Source: Oligoflexia bacterium
GTDB taxonomy: Bacteria > Bdellovibrionota > Bacteriovoracia > Bacteriovoracales > Bacteriovoracaceae
Length of the DNA stretch: 46,071 nt
Direction: 5' to 3'
Assembly (NCBI GenBank): GCA_015232355.1
Contig: JADFZW010000037.1
Coordinates: 1-46,071 of the forward strand
Position numbers and translations under genes: made by a program
Shown: in pieces, positions 8,223-16,844 of the stretch
Layout of the letters: every line of letters begins with the position of its first letter
Numbering within the stretch: position 1 is the stretch's first letter
The notes under the pieces: model-generated
Told to the model about the DNA's origin: nothing
The model's input: only the letters and a program-made list of their open reading frames with translations
Database searches by the model: none

Positions 8223-9463
8223 TATTTAATTTTTAATAGTTCGTAAGGAAATCTTGTATAGAATACAGTCGCTGTCATCATATCATCGATTTTAATTCTA
8301 TCTTTAGTTGAGTGCGCATCCTCTTCGGTGGCCGGACCAAAACCAATTGTAGGAATTCCAAGTCGACCCATACTAAAAACTCCATTAGTACTAAATACCC
8401 AACGACTTATCTCTGGTTCTCTTCCTAATGCTTCTTTAGCAGCAACTCTTGCTGCTTGAACTAGTGAATGATTTTCTTCTAATACCCATGTTGGAAAATA
8501 TTTTTCAGTCTCTAAAACTTTTCCAGTGTATGAAGGAGCATCGTATTTTAAAATTTCTACTCTCATATACTCTTTATTAAAACTTGGTAGCTCTTCAATT
8601 TGTCTAACCGCCAATGCTTTGTCTTCACCTTTAGTGAGACGACGATCAATATGAATTCTACAAGCATCAGGAACCGCACACAAGCTTGGAGTTTCACAAT
8701 CAATAAAACTTACAGCGCAAGTTCCTTTTCCAAGGAATGGATCATCTTGTAATCTATCATTTAATTTTTCAATATCATTTACTAATTTGGCCATTCTATA
8801 AACAGCATTTTGTCCTCTATCAGGAGCAGAACCGTGACATGAAATTCCTTTAGCATGAACATTTATCTCCATTCTTCCTCTGTGTCCGCGATAAATTTTC
8901 ATATTGGTTGCTTCACCCATGCATACATAGTGAACATTTTTAATAGAGTGTTCGAGAGCATATTGTAATCCAAGACCATCACAATCCTCTTCTTGAACTG
9001 AACCTACTACAAAAATTGTAACCTTATCTAAACCCTTACCAATTTCTTTAAAGAGTGCGGCCCCATAAACTTGCGGAACAGTTCCATTATGATTATCAGA
9101 GGCACCTCTACCATAGATATAACCATCTTCAATTTTTCCATCATGAGGATCAAAGCTCCAACTGCTACGACTACCAATATCTACAGTATCTATGTGAGAA
9201 TCAAAAACTACTCTAATTGGTCCATGGCCAATTTGTCCGATAACATTACCATAATCATCGGCCCACACCTTATCGTAGTTTAAGCGTTTCATCTCTTGCA
9301 TAATTCTTTCGGCAACTCCCTTCTCTTTGCAACTTACTCCTGGAATCTTGATTAAATCACGCATAAATTTTACACAATCATTTCTATATTTTTCTGCTTT
9401 CTCTTTTATTTCAGCTGCACTTAATATCTGACCACCACAAACGCATTTATTATCATTAGACAT
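8222..9463 (-). CDS. ygeY: YgeY-family M20 peptidase-like hydrolase
   Basis: This 413-residue zinc hydrolase of the M20/ArgE/DapE type has the metal-site motifs FDSHIDTVD, GRGASDNHNG and VQEEDCDGLG. Late motifs are RGHRGRMEINVHAKGISCHG and GFGPATEEDAHSTKD. It matches the selenium metabolism-linked YgeY family over its whole length (the E. coli protein has about 400 residues). The N-terminus contains an extra CVCGG motif whose role is unknown. It lies between ygeW and xdh with short gaps, so one operon is likely. In uric-acid-degrading clusters this family is assigned to hydrolysis of a late ureido or amide intermediate; the true substrate remains inferred. Confidence 0.92.
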   Translation of the reverse strand: MSNDNKCVCGGQILSAAEIKEKAEKYRNDCVKFMRDLIKIPGVSCKEKGVAERIMQEMKRLNYDKVWADDYGNVIGQIGHGPIRVVFDSHIDTVDIGSRSSWSFDPHDGKIEDGYIYGRGASDNHNGTVPQVYGAALFKEIGKGLDKVTIFVVGSVQEEDCDGLGLQYALEHSIKNVHYVCMGEATNMKIYRGHRGRMEINVHAKGISCHGSAPDRGQNAVYRMAKLVNDIEKLNDRLQDDPFLGKGTCAVSFIDCETPSLCAVPDACRIHIDRRLTKGEDKALAVRQIEELPSFNKEYMRVEILKYDAPSYTGKVLETEKYFPTWVLEENHSLVQAARVAAKEALGREPEISRWVFSTNGVFSMGRLGIPTIGFGPATEEDAHSTKDRIKIDDMMTATVFYTRFPYELLKIK

Positions 9464-9499
9464 ATATTTTTCTCCTTATCATTTTGTTATTTATAAAAT

Positions 9500-10690
9500 T
9501 TATATGCGTACTCGCTTAGTTTTCCTTTCCATTAAATCAATTAAAACCTTAGCAGGATCTTTAAATCTTGAAGTTAAAATCATAGAAGCAATAATAAATG
9601 GTTTAAAGCCAGCTTCTTTATAAGTTTCAATTCTGTATTTTTCAAAAACATTGGCGGTTACTTCACCCTCTTTACAAGATACAGAGGTAATATCTGCTGG
9701 CAAACAATGCATATAAAGTGCCTCACCTTTCTTAGTTAACTTCATCTTCTCTTCATCACACTCCCAATTTTTAAATTTTGCATTTTGATTTAAACAATCA
9801 CGCTCTAAATCTTTAAGAGCAGCATGATTATTTGCACGTAACAATTCTGTTCTCTTCTCCATTACTGCATATGGGGCCCAACTCTTTGGATAAACTATGT
9901 CTGCATCTTTAAATGCCTCTTCCATAGAGTGAGATACCGTAAAACTACCACCATATTTTTTAGAATTATTTTTTGCAACATCAATACAATCTGGAATTAA
10001 ATTATATCCTTCTGGATATGCCAAAGAAACATTCATTCCAAATCTAGTCATCAGTCCAATTATTCCTTGAGGAACTGATAGTGGTTTTCCATAACTTGGA
10101 GAATAGGCCCAAGTCATTGCAATCTTTTTTCCCTTCAATTTTTCTAATGAACCAAAATAATTTTCCAGATGTAAAAGATCGGCCATTGCTTGAGTTGGAT
10201 GATCGATGTCACATTGTAAATTTACAATGTTTGGACGTTGATGAAGTACACCTTGTTTGAAACCATCATCTAAAGCATGACCAACTTCTCTCATGTAAGT
10301 ATTACCAGCACCTAAAAAGATATCATCACGAATACCAATTACTTCTGTTAAAAATGAAATCATATTGGCAGTTTCACGAACGGTTTCACCATGAGCAATT
10401 TGTGATTTACCTTCATCAAGATCTTGAATAGTAAGTCCTAATAGATTAGCGGCAGATGCAAATGAAAAACGCGTACGAGTAGAATTATCTCGGAAGTTAG
10501 ATATTGCTAATCCTGAACCAAATAATCTTGTACTAATATTGTTGGTGTATAAATATCTTAATGCTTCTGCAGTTCCCAATACCGCTTTCAACTCATCTAA
10601 CGTTTTCTCCCAAGTTAAAAGAAAATCTTTTTGGTAAAGATTATACTTTAAGTTTTCTAAATTGCTGATAATTTGCTTAAAATTTTTCAT
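9500..10690 (-). CDS. ygeW: YgeW knotted carbamoyltransferase
   Basis: The protein is strikingly similar to E. coli YgeW. It has the carbamoyl-phosphate motif NSTRTRFSFASAANLLG, the segment GKSQIAHGETVRETANMI, the HPTQAMADL motif, TWAYSPSYGKPLSVPQGI and YMHCLPADI. I prefer the start at 10690, because cggag lies about 10 nt upstream and the resulting 396-residue length matches E. coli. An in-frame ATG at 10708 would add six residues. It is the first gene of the minus-strand operon and is divergent from the PLP enzymes. The family is a transcarbamylase with an alpha/beta knot; it is placed in anaerobic purine degradation, where carbamoyl groups are released or transferred. Confidence 0.95.
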   Translation of the reverse strand: MKNFKQIISNLENLKYNLYQKDFLLTWEKTLDELKAVLGTAEALRYLYTNNISTRLFGSGLAISNFRDNSTRTRFSFASAANLLGLTIQDLDEGKSQIAHGETVRETANMISFLTEVIGIRDDIFLGAGNTYMREVGHALDDGFKQGVLHQRPNIVNLQCDIDHPTQAMADLLHLENYFGSLEKLKGKKIAMTWAYSPSYGKPLSVPQGIIGLMTRFGMNVSLAYPEGYNLIPDCIDVAKNNSKKYGGSFTVSHSMEEAFKDADIVYPKSWAPYAVMEKRTELLRANNHAALKDLERDCLNQNAKFKNWECDEEKMKLTKKGEALYMHCLPADITSVSCKEGEVTANVFEKYRIETYKEAGFKPFIIASMILTSRFKDPAKVLIDLMERKTKRVRI

Positions 10691-10840
10691 AATTTTTTTC
10701 TCCGACATTTAAATTATTAAACCTATTAATAATATTTATTCACCTATGGTTATATGGTCAATGTACATATGATCTAATATAGCATATTCTATCATCATAT
10801 TTTAAGTATATTTACGATTATATAGTAAGAGGAGTGTATC
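10691..10840. promoter_or_regulatory. Divergent promoter region of the purine-type locus
   Basis: This 150-nt AT-rich gap separates ygeW (minus) from the first PLP enzyme gene (plus) and must hold both promoters. A ribosome site, agaggag, precedes the GTG at 10841. No clear operator palindrome was seen. Confidence 0.6.
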
Positions 10841-12178
10841 GTGCAAACGAAGAATAAACACAAACAAAAATCAAGGCCAAGATTGAAAGCAAAACCAACT
10901 TCAAAATCAAGTTCAAGATCAAGTTCACGATCAAAAGCAAAATCAAGTGAGAGATTTAAATTCAATTATATTTGTAGTGAATGCGCAAAAGAATTTAAAA
11001 TTACTCCACAAATAATGGTATGCCCTGATTGTTATTCAAAACAGACATCGCAGATTCCATTGAAGGGAATTCTAGAAGTTGCTATAACTACAAATATAAC
11101 TGCAAAAAATAAACAAAGTAAAAAAATCGACTTATTAGATCTATCCGATTTATCCGACTTATTTAAGTTACTACCAATTGAACAAAAATACTTTCCTGAC
11201 ATTCCTGTAGGAAATACTCCACTTTTAAATGTAATAAATCTTCGTAATAAACTTAACTTTAAAAATCTCTTTGTAAAAGATGATACTAGAAATCCAACTG
11301 CATCCTTTAAAGATCGTGCGTCCTATCTTGTGGCGGCCGAAGCAAAAAAATTTAAAATAAATAACATAGTAGTTGCCTCTACTGGAAATGCAGGTTCATC
11401 CATGGCCGGAATTGGTGCTGCCGCTGGAATTAATATCACCATCTTTTTACCTAAAACTGCACCCATTGCAAAGATTGTTCAATCACTACAATATGGGGCC
11501 AAGGTAGTTAGTGTTGATGGAAATTATGATATGGCCTATGATCTCTCAATGGAATATGTACGAAAGCATGGTGGATTAAGTCGCAATACTGCTTACAATC
11601 CACTCACCATCGAAGGAAAAAAGACTGTCTCTCTTGAAATCGTCCGCGATTTAAATGCTGTTCCTGATTACGTCTTTGTTCCCACAGGTGATGGAGTAAT
11701 TTTATCTGGAGTCTATAAGGGATTTAGAGATCTCTATGATTTAAAATTTACAAAAAAAATTCCCACTATTTTTTGTGTACAAGCAGAGGGTAGCAATGCT
11801 ATCGCTCGCGCTTTTAGAAGTTTAGATGGTCACTTTGATTTTAAATCTAGTCAAACCATTGCTGATTCCATTAGTGTTGATATTCCTAGATGTGGTTTTT
11901 TAGCTCTAAAAAATTTAATGGTGTATGCTGGAGAATGTGTAACCGTATCTGATCAAGCAATAATTGAAGCACAAAAAGAGTTATCAACCATAACAGGAAT
12001 TTTTGCAGAACCGGCGGCCGCCACAGCTTTTGCTGGATTTTTAAAAGTTAAAGATTTACTAGAAAAAAATGCTAAAATTGTTTTAATGATGACTGGAAAT
12101 GGTTTGAAAGATACAGCAGCAGCACTAAAAGGTATCATTGCACCAACAAAACATATTACTTCCATCTCGGACATATAA
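10841..12178 (+). CDS. Threonine synthase-like PLP enzyme with zinc ribbon
   Basis: This 445-residue fold-type-II PLP enzyme has the lysine motif NPTASFKDRASYL and the phosphate-binding segment VASTGNAGSSMAGIGAAAGI. Near the end is MMTGNGLKDTAAAL, as in threonine synthases. Residues about 45-75 form a CxxC...CxxC zinc ribbon (YICSECAKEFK...CPDCYSKQ). The first 40 residues are a basic, repeat-derived tail rich in KS and RS. The start is GTG with the upstream agaggag. Homology alone would suggest phosphohomoserine to threonine. Its position beside a second PLP gene and opposite ygeW suggests instead, or in addition, a role in amino-acid intermediates of purine breakdown. Aspartokinase and asd are 4-7 kb away, so a biosynthetic role remains possible. 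Confidence 0.85.
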   Translation: MQTKNKHKQKSRPRLKAKPTSKSSSRSSSRSKAKSSERFKFNYICSECAKEFKITPQIMVCPDCYSKQTSQIPLKGILEVAITTNITAKNKQSKKIDLLDLSDLSDLFKLLPIEQKYFPDIPVGNTPLLNVINLRNKLNFKNLFVKDDTRNPTASFKDRASYLVAAEAKKFKINNIVVASTGNAGSSMAGIGAAAGINITIFLPKTAPIAKIVQSLQYGAKVVSVDGNYDMAYDLSMEYVRKHGGLSRNTAYNPLTIEGKKTVSLEIVRDLNAVPDYVFVPTGDGVILSGVYKGFRDLYDLKFTKKIPTIFCVQAEGSNAIARAFRSLDGHFDFKSSQTIADSISVDIPRCGFLALKNLMVYAGECVTVSDQAIIEAQKELSTITGIFAEPAAATAFAGFLKVKDLLEKNAKIVLMMTGNGLKDTAAALKGIIAPTKHITSISDI

Positions 12179-12200
12179 ATAAAAAAAGGAGATTAAAAAA

Positions 12201-13676
12201 ATGTCAAAGCATGAATTAATTAATCTAAAAATCGACAAAAAACAACGTTCCAAAAATGCAGAAGCATGTAAGAAAAAAGGAATTCTACTTCCAACTTATG
12301 AACAGATGAAAGATCCAGTTAACAAAATTCCATCAAAGATCAAAGATGAATTAAAAAATGTCGGACTGTGGGATATTCATCCACGCAATCTTTTTCGTAT
12401 TACTTGGAAAAATGAACCCGTGGCCAAAGGTGGTGGCTTTGGTAAAGTAAATTATCTTGTTCTTCCTCCTAAATTAACTGGCTGTAAAGCAAAGATCATT
12501 GGACTTCAAGGTAAATATTTTCCAACAGGCGCTCACAAAGTTGGAGCAAGTTTTAGCTGTCTTGTTCCTAGACTAGTAACTGGTCAATTTAATGTTGAAG
12601 GTGAGAAAGTAGTATGGCCTTCAACAGGAAACTATTGTAGGGGAGGCGCTTATGTGGCCGCTCTATTATCATGCGAATCCATTGCTATTCTACCAGCTGA
12701 GATGTCAAAAGAGCGTTTTGAATGGCTGAAAAAAGTTGCAGGGGAAGTTATCGCTACTCCTGGTTGCGAAAGTAATGTGAAAGAAATTTTTGATAAGTGT
12801 TGGGAGTTAAGAAAAACTCGTAACAATATTCAAATCTATAATCAGTTTGAAGAGTTTGGAAATCCATTATGGCATTATGAAGTTACAGGAAATGCTATGA
12901 GCGAGGCACTAAGCGCTGAGATGGGAACAACAGGAAGATATAGAGGAGCGGTTTTATCCTCTGGTTCTGCAGGAACACTTGGTCTTTCATATCGTTTAAA
13001 AGAAATTTATCCTCACTCTAAATTAGCTGTGGCCGAAGCACTTCAATGTCCAACACTACTTAATAATGGTTTTGGTGGACATCGAATTGAAGGTATTGGT
13101 GATAAACATGTTCCTTGGATTCATGATGTGAAAAATACTGATATGGCAGTTGCTGTTGATGATGAAATTCCAATTCGTATGATGAGATTATTTAATGAAA
13201 AGATAGGAACTGATTTACTAAAGAAAGAAGGAATTGATCCAGCATTAGTTGATAAACTAAATACTCTAGGTATTTCTTCTCTTGGAAATTTAGTTGGTGC
13301 TATTAAGTTTGCTAAATATTATGAGCTTACTGAAGATGATTACGTGGTAACTATCTTTACTGATTCAATGGAACTATATGGCTCACGTTTAGAAGAATTA
13401 AAACATGAACGTGGAAACTATAACGAACATAATTATCATAGAGATATGCAATTAGTTTCTGATATCGGTATTGATAATATGTTGGAACTAAACTATCCAG
13501 AACGTAAACGTGTTCACAATTTAAAATATTACACCTGGGTTGAACAACAACAAAGAGATGTAGCAGAGTTAAATGCTCAATGGTACGACCACGAAAATTA
13601 TTGGAATCAATTTGCTCGTTATGGCCGTGAGATTAACGGATTAATCGAAGAGTTCAATAAGGAAATTGGTTTGTAA
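12201..13676 (+). CDS. PLP-dependent beta-family enzyme linked to ygeW clusters
   Basis: This 491-residue protein belongs to the tryptophan synthase beta/cysteine synthase fold. The likely Schiff-base lysine is in FPTGAHKVGASFSC, with WPSTGNYCRGGAYVA and LSSGSAGTLGLSYRL forming the cofactor site. The run NNGFGGHRIEGIGDKHVPW is characteristic of the group usually annotated as pyridoxal-phosphate-dependent protein subunit beta, found beside ygeW in many anaerobes. It follows the threonine-synthase-like gene by 22 nt with a good aaaggag site, so the two are probably co-transcribed. It is not YgeX (diaminopropionate ammonia-lyase) by motif, although it may fill an analogous ammonia-releasing step. 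The reaction is inferred. Confidence 0.85.
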   Translation: MSKHELINLKIDKKQRSKNAEACKKKGILLPTYEQMKDPVNKIPSKIKDELKNVGLWDIHPRNLFRITWKNEPVAKGGGFGKVNYLVLPPKLTGCKAKIIGLQGKYFPTGAHKVGASFSCLVPRLVTGQFNVEGEKVVWPSTGNYCRGGAYVAALLSCESIAILPAEMSKERFEWLKKVAGEVIATPGCESNVKEIFDKCWELRKTRNNIQIYNQFEEFGNPLWHYEVTGNAMSEALSAEMGTTGRYRGAVLSSGSAGTLGLSYRLKEIYPHSKLAVAEALQCPTLLNNGFGGHRIEGIGDKHVPWIHDVKNTDMAVAVDDEIPIRMMRLFNEKIGTDLLKKEGIDPALVDKLNTLGISSLGNLVGAIKFAKYYELTEDDYVVTIFTDSMELYGSRLEELKHERGNYNEHNYHRDMQLVSDIGIDNMLELNYPERKRVHNLKYYTWVEQQQRDVAELNAQWYDHENYWNQFARYGREINGLIEEFNKEIGL

Positions 13677-13680
13677 CATT

Positions 13681-13732
13681 TAAGAAGTTTATTTAAGAAG
13701 TTTATGTAAGAAGTTTATGTAAGAAGTTTATG
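13681..13732. repeat. 13-bp tandem repeat, four copies
   Basis: Units of taagaagtttatg/t run from 13681 to 13732. They separate two convergent genes and include the stop codon of the nucleotidyltransferase gene. Confidence 0.92.
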
Positions 13733-14024
13733 GATTAAGTAGTATCGCTTCATTAAAAAAAGTCTGAATAAATGTGTTGTTGCTTACATCTGCCGCTTTA
13801 CTAATCAATATATCAATCTTTTGTTCACCAATTTTCTTTTCTATACACACTAATATTTTCAGTTTGTCTTGAAAATTCAAAGTTTCACTTACAATCAATA
13901 TATCAATATCTCCACCACGCTTATTATCATCAACTCTTGATCCGTAAAGATATACTTTGGAGTGTGGATCCAAAAGAGTTATACAAGAAACTATAGATTG
14001 CTGTTCTTTGTTGGAAAGTCTCAT
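13728..14024 (-). CDS. MNT-type minimal nucleotidyltransferase, orphan
   Basis: This 98-residue protein has the polymerase-beta-like motif YGSRVDDNKRGGDIDILIVS, in which GSR and DxD form the nucleotide and metal site. MntA/MJ0435-like proteins of this size usually act as antitoxins that AMPylate a HEPN toxin. No HEPN gene lies next to it: upstream is a 200-nt gap and downstream is the convergent PLP gene. It may act alone, on a distant partner, or be a relic. Its 3' end is built from the 13-bp tandem repeat. Confidence 0.8.
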   Translation of the reverse strand: MRLSNKEQQSIVSCITLLDPHSKVYLYGSRVDDNKRGGDIDILIVSETLNFQDKLKILVCIEKKIGEQKIDILISKAADVSNNTFIQTFFNEAILLNP

Positions 14025-14169
14025 ATGATGATCCTTACTTACTTTCTTACTTACTATAAAAAAATCTATGTACTGTATTAGTCTTTGTCAATAGGAAAGC
14101 AAGAATGAGACGGTCGTGCATGGTAACTAGTATTAGCAAAATATTCCTAGCAGATTATTGAAAAATATA

Positions 14170-14202
14170 ATAATGTAAAATTTATTATAAATTATACATT
14201 AT
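14170..14202. promoter_or_regulatory. Long AT-rich inverted repeat upstream of the glycosyltransferase-methyltransferase gene
   Basis: The outer arms ataatgta/tacattat (14170-14177 and 14195-14202) extend inward with one mismatch to give arms of about 16 bp. It lies 23 nt before the ATG at 14226 and could bind a repressor or form a hairpin in the leader. Confidence 0.4.
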
Positions 14203-14225
14203 AAATAAATGACAATAACAAAAAT

Positions 14226-15713
14226 ATGCAAAACAAAAAAACCTCCTTATCCGTTTTAGTTCCCGTATATAATGAACAATATTTAGTCGAAAATAGTCTT
14301 GATCGACTTTCAGTTTTAAATGAGTCCCCTTATCTAGAGAGAGTTCAAGTAATTGTTGTTAATGACGCGTCCAAAGACAACACTGCTAAGATTTTAGAGA
14401 ATTATAAAAATAAGGTTATGACATCAAATCAACCGATTGGAGAAGTTGAATTTGAATGGATTTTTTTAAAGCATAATAAAAATTGTGGCAAGGGTAAAGC
14501 AATACAAACAGCTCTAGAAAAAGCTAATTGTGAAATAACTGTCATTCATGATGCCGATTTGGAATATTATCCTAAAGATCTACTGAAGATGATTCCTCTA
14601 TTTATTAATAAGCATGAAAATGCTGATGTCGTTTATGGATCACGTTTTGCGAGTAGTGAATACCGTAAAGTACTATTCTTTAAACATCACTTGGGAAATG
14701 TCTTTCTAACTTTCCTATGCAATTTAGTCTCTGATTTAAATTTAACGGATATGGAAACATGTTATAAAATGATCCGAACTGATTTATTAAAAAGCATCCC
14801 TATAACCAGCAATGATTTTCGAATTGAACCAGAATTAACTATTAAATTGGCCAAACGAAATGCTAAAATTTTTGAAGTACCTATTTCCTATTGTGGAAGA
14901 ACCTATCAAGAAGGGAAAAAAATCTCCTGGAAAGATGGAGTTAAAGCACTATGGATTATTTTCAGAACAACTTTTTCAGACAATATTTATCGCACAGATA
15001 ATTCAAATCTCTATTGCAGTAAAAATCTTGCTCGAATGGCGCGCGCTCATCGATTTAACAAATGGGTAGCAGAAAAAATAAAACCTTATGTAGGAGATAA
15101 TGTTTTGGAAATTGGGGCCGGTATTGGAAACATGACCAAAAATTTAGTTCCAAGAAATAACTACTTCGCTACCGATATCAATCCCTCTCATTTACGTTAC
15201 CTCGAAAAATTCGCCGAAGATAAACCATATATGGTTACTGCCAATATTAATTTAGAAAACCATTCTGACTTTTTAAAACTACCTCGCAAAGTTGATACAG
15301 TCATATGCTCTAATGTACTAGAACACATCTCTGATGATAGCAACGGACTTAAAAATATACATACTTCACTTGAAGATGGTGGACGTGCAATTATACTAGT
15401 TCCACAAGGAAAATGGCTTTATGGCGGATATGACCAGGCATTAGGCCATAAAAAAAGATACTCACTCAAAGAATTAATTACTTTATCTGAGCAGTCCAAT
15501 TTTAAGGTTGAAAAGATTATGCCCTTCAATCGATTTGGTTCACTTGTTTGGTTTATTAATTCTAGAATTTTAAAGCAAAAGACATTTGGGATAATGCAAA
15601 TCTACTCTCTTAATCTACTAACTCCGATCCTAAAGCGAATCGATCCATTAATGGGATTTCTTCCTCCTTTAAATTATATTGCTATTTTAAAGAAGGATTA
15701 TAACAAATTATAA
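14226..15713 (+). CDS. Glycosyltransferase family 2 / SAM-methyltransferase fusion
   Basis: The first about 245 residues form a GT2 domain of the dolichol-phosphate-mannose synthase type: LVPVYNEQYLVENSL, VVNDASKDNT, the metal site HDADLEYYP and VYGSRF. After a linker, residues about 265-440 form a class I methyltransferase with the SAM motif VLEIGAGIGNMTK, the acidic ATDINPSHL, and SNVLEHISDD. No membrane helices are obvious. Such fusions modify lipid-linked sugars or glycan chains, but the substrate cannot be read from sequence. No clear Shine-Dalgarno is seen. The 3' end overlaps the convergent asd gene by 16 nt. Confidence 0.88.
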   Translation: MQNKKTSLSVLVPVYNEQYLVENSLDRLSVLNESPYLERVQVIVVNDASKDNTAKILENYKNKVMTSNQPIGEVEFEWIFLKHNKNCGKGKAIQTALEKANCEITVIHDADLEYYPKDLLKMIPLFINKHENADVVYGSRFASSEYRKVLFFKHHLGNVFLTFLCNLVSDLNLTDMETCYKMIRTDLLKSIPITSNDFRIEPELTIKLAKRNAKIFEVPISYCGRTYQEGKKISWKDGVKALWIIFRTTFSDNIYRTDNSNLYCSKNLARMARAHRFNKWVAEKIKPYVGDNVLEIGAGIGNMTKNLVPRNNYFATDINPSHLRYLEKFAEDKPYMVTANINLENHSDFLKLPRKVDTVICSNVLEHISDDSNGLKNIHTSLEDGGRAIILVPQGKWLYGGYDQALGHKKRYSLKELITLSEQSNFKVEKIMPFNRFGSLVWFINSRILKQKTFGIMQIYSLNLLTPILKRIDPLMGFLPPLNYIAILKKDYNKL

Positions 15714-16696
15714 CAGTACTCCATATTACGAAGAGCTGCTCCTGCAGCACCTCTTACTAGATTGTGTCCTAGGCAAACTAAGCTTAATATTTTTTTGTTT
15801 TCACCTTGGCGAATTCTGCCCACGTGAACTCTGTAATCATAAGGTGTAAGATCTTGAGCAGGACGAGGACGATCATCTTTTTGGTGGATAACAAAAAGAT
15901 CATTATATTTTTTATTCCATTCATTATAGGCAGCTATAGCATTTTCAAAAGATATCGATTCATTAAAATAAAGATGAACTGCCATAGTATGGCCATGCAA
16001 CACGGGTACACGATGAACGTTGACAGTTATATCGTAATCATATGGAGCAAATGTTTTTAAAATCTTTTTACTCTCATTAATAATTTTTTCCTCTTCACCA
16101 TCTATGAAAGGAATAACATTTCCAGAAATATCCATAGCAGAAACTCCAGGATAACCAGCTCCACTTATTGCCTGCATAGTTACCAAAGAAATACTTTTTA
16201 CTTTTGCAATAGAGAGAAGAGGTGCTATCGCTAAATTAAAAAATACAGTCGTACAATTTGGGTTAGTTATTATTTTACCACTAGTGGTTTGATTACTAAC
16301 TAAATTAAAACTATCTAAATTAATCTCTGGAACCATCAATGGTACATTTGGATGCATTCTCCAAGCACTGGCATTACTAAAGACATGATGACCATTACTT
16401 GCAAGCATTGGCTCTAAACCCTTTGCAACTGCTGCAGGTAATGCCGATAAAACGAACGGAGATTTAATCTCCTCACTAGAGCAAATTTTTATTTTAGCAA
16501 TATTAGTATCTAGTGTTGCTTGCTCTCTCCAGCTAACAACATCTCCATAAAGTTTACCTACATTCCTAGGAGAAGAAGCAATCTCTGCTACTTCAAATAA
16601 AGCATGATCTTGTAATAGGGCCACAGCTTTTTGTCCTACTGGGCCTGTTGCCCCTAAAATTGCAACTTTAATTTTCTCATTAGTTTTTACGGCCAT
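15698..16696 (-). CDS. asd: Aspartate-semialdehyde dehydrogenase (archaeal/yeast type)
   Basis: This 332-residue enzyme reduces aspartyl phosphate to aspartate semialdehyde, the branch point for lysine, threonine and methionine. It has the nucleotide motif VAILGATGPVGQKAV, the catalytic cysteine in NPNCTTVFF, and the segment ISGAGYPGVSAMDI with VHRVPVLHGHT. These features fit the archaeal/yeast-type subfamily rather than the common bacterial Asd. A gaggag site precedes the ATG. Aspartokinase is encoded about 1.2 kb away on the other strand, so the pathway genes are close but not co-transcribed. Confidence 0.9.
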   Translation of the reverse strand: MAVKTNEKIKVAILGATGPVGQKAVALLQDHALFEVAEIASSPRNVGKLYGDVVSWREQATLDTNIAKIKICSSEEIKSPFVLSALPAAVAKGLEPMLASNGHHVFSNASAWRMHPNVPLMVPEINLDSFNLVSNQTTSGKIITNPNCTTVFFNLAIAPLLSIAKVKSISLVTMQAISGAGYPGVSAMDISGNVIPFIDGEEEKIINESKKILKTFAPYDYDITVNVHRVPVLHGHTMAVHLYFNESISFENAIAAYNEWNKKYNDLFVIHQKDDRPRPAQDLTPYDYRVHVGRIRQGENKKILSLVCLGHNLVRGAAGAALRNMEYCYNLL

Positions 16697-16782
16697 GGAA
16701 AAAACTCCTCATTTATTATTTATAACTTTCTATAAGAATTATATATTATAATATAATACTCTATAAATAATTTATTATTTTG

Positions 16783-16809
16783 TTTATTTTGTTTATTTTG
16801 TTTATTTTG
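16783..16809. repeat. 9-bp tandem repeat (tttattttg)x3
   Basis: Three exact units, followed by two decayed copies (to about 16828), fill most of the gap between a hypothetical gene and asd. Confidence 0.85.
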
Positions 16810-16844
16810 ATTACTTTGATTACTTCGAAAATTTTGATGATTTA

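Noticed and set aside
12201..13676. YgeX diaminopropionate ammonia-lyase
   Set aside because: The context fits, but length (491 residues) and motifs around the lysine differ from YgeX; it belongs to a different PLP group.
13681..13732. Possible CRISPR-like array
   Set aside because: The units are directly adjacent with no spacers and only 13 bp long; it is a simple tandem repeat.
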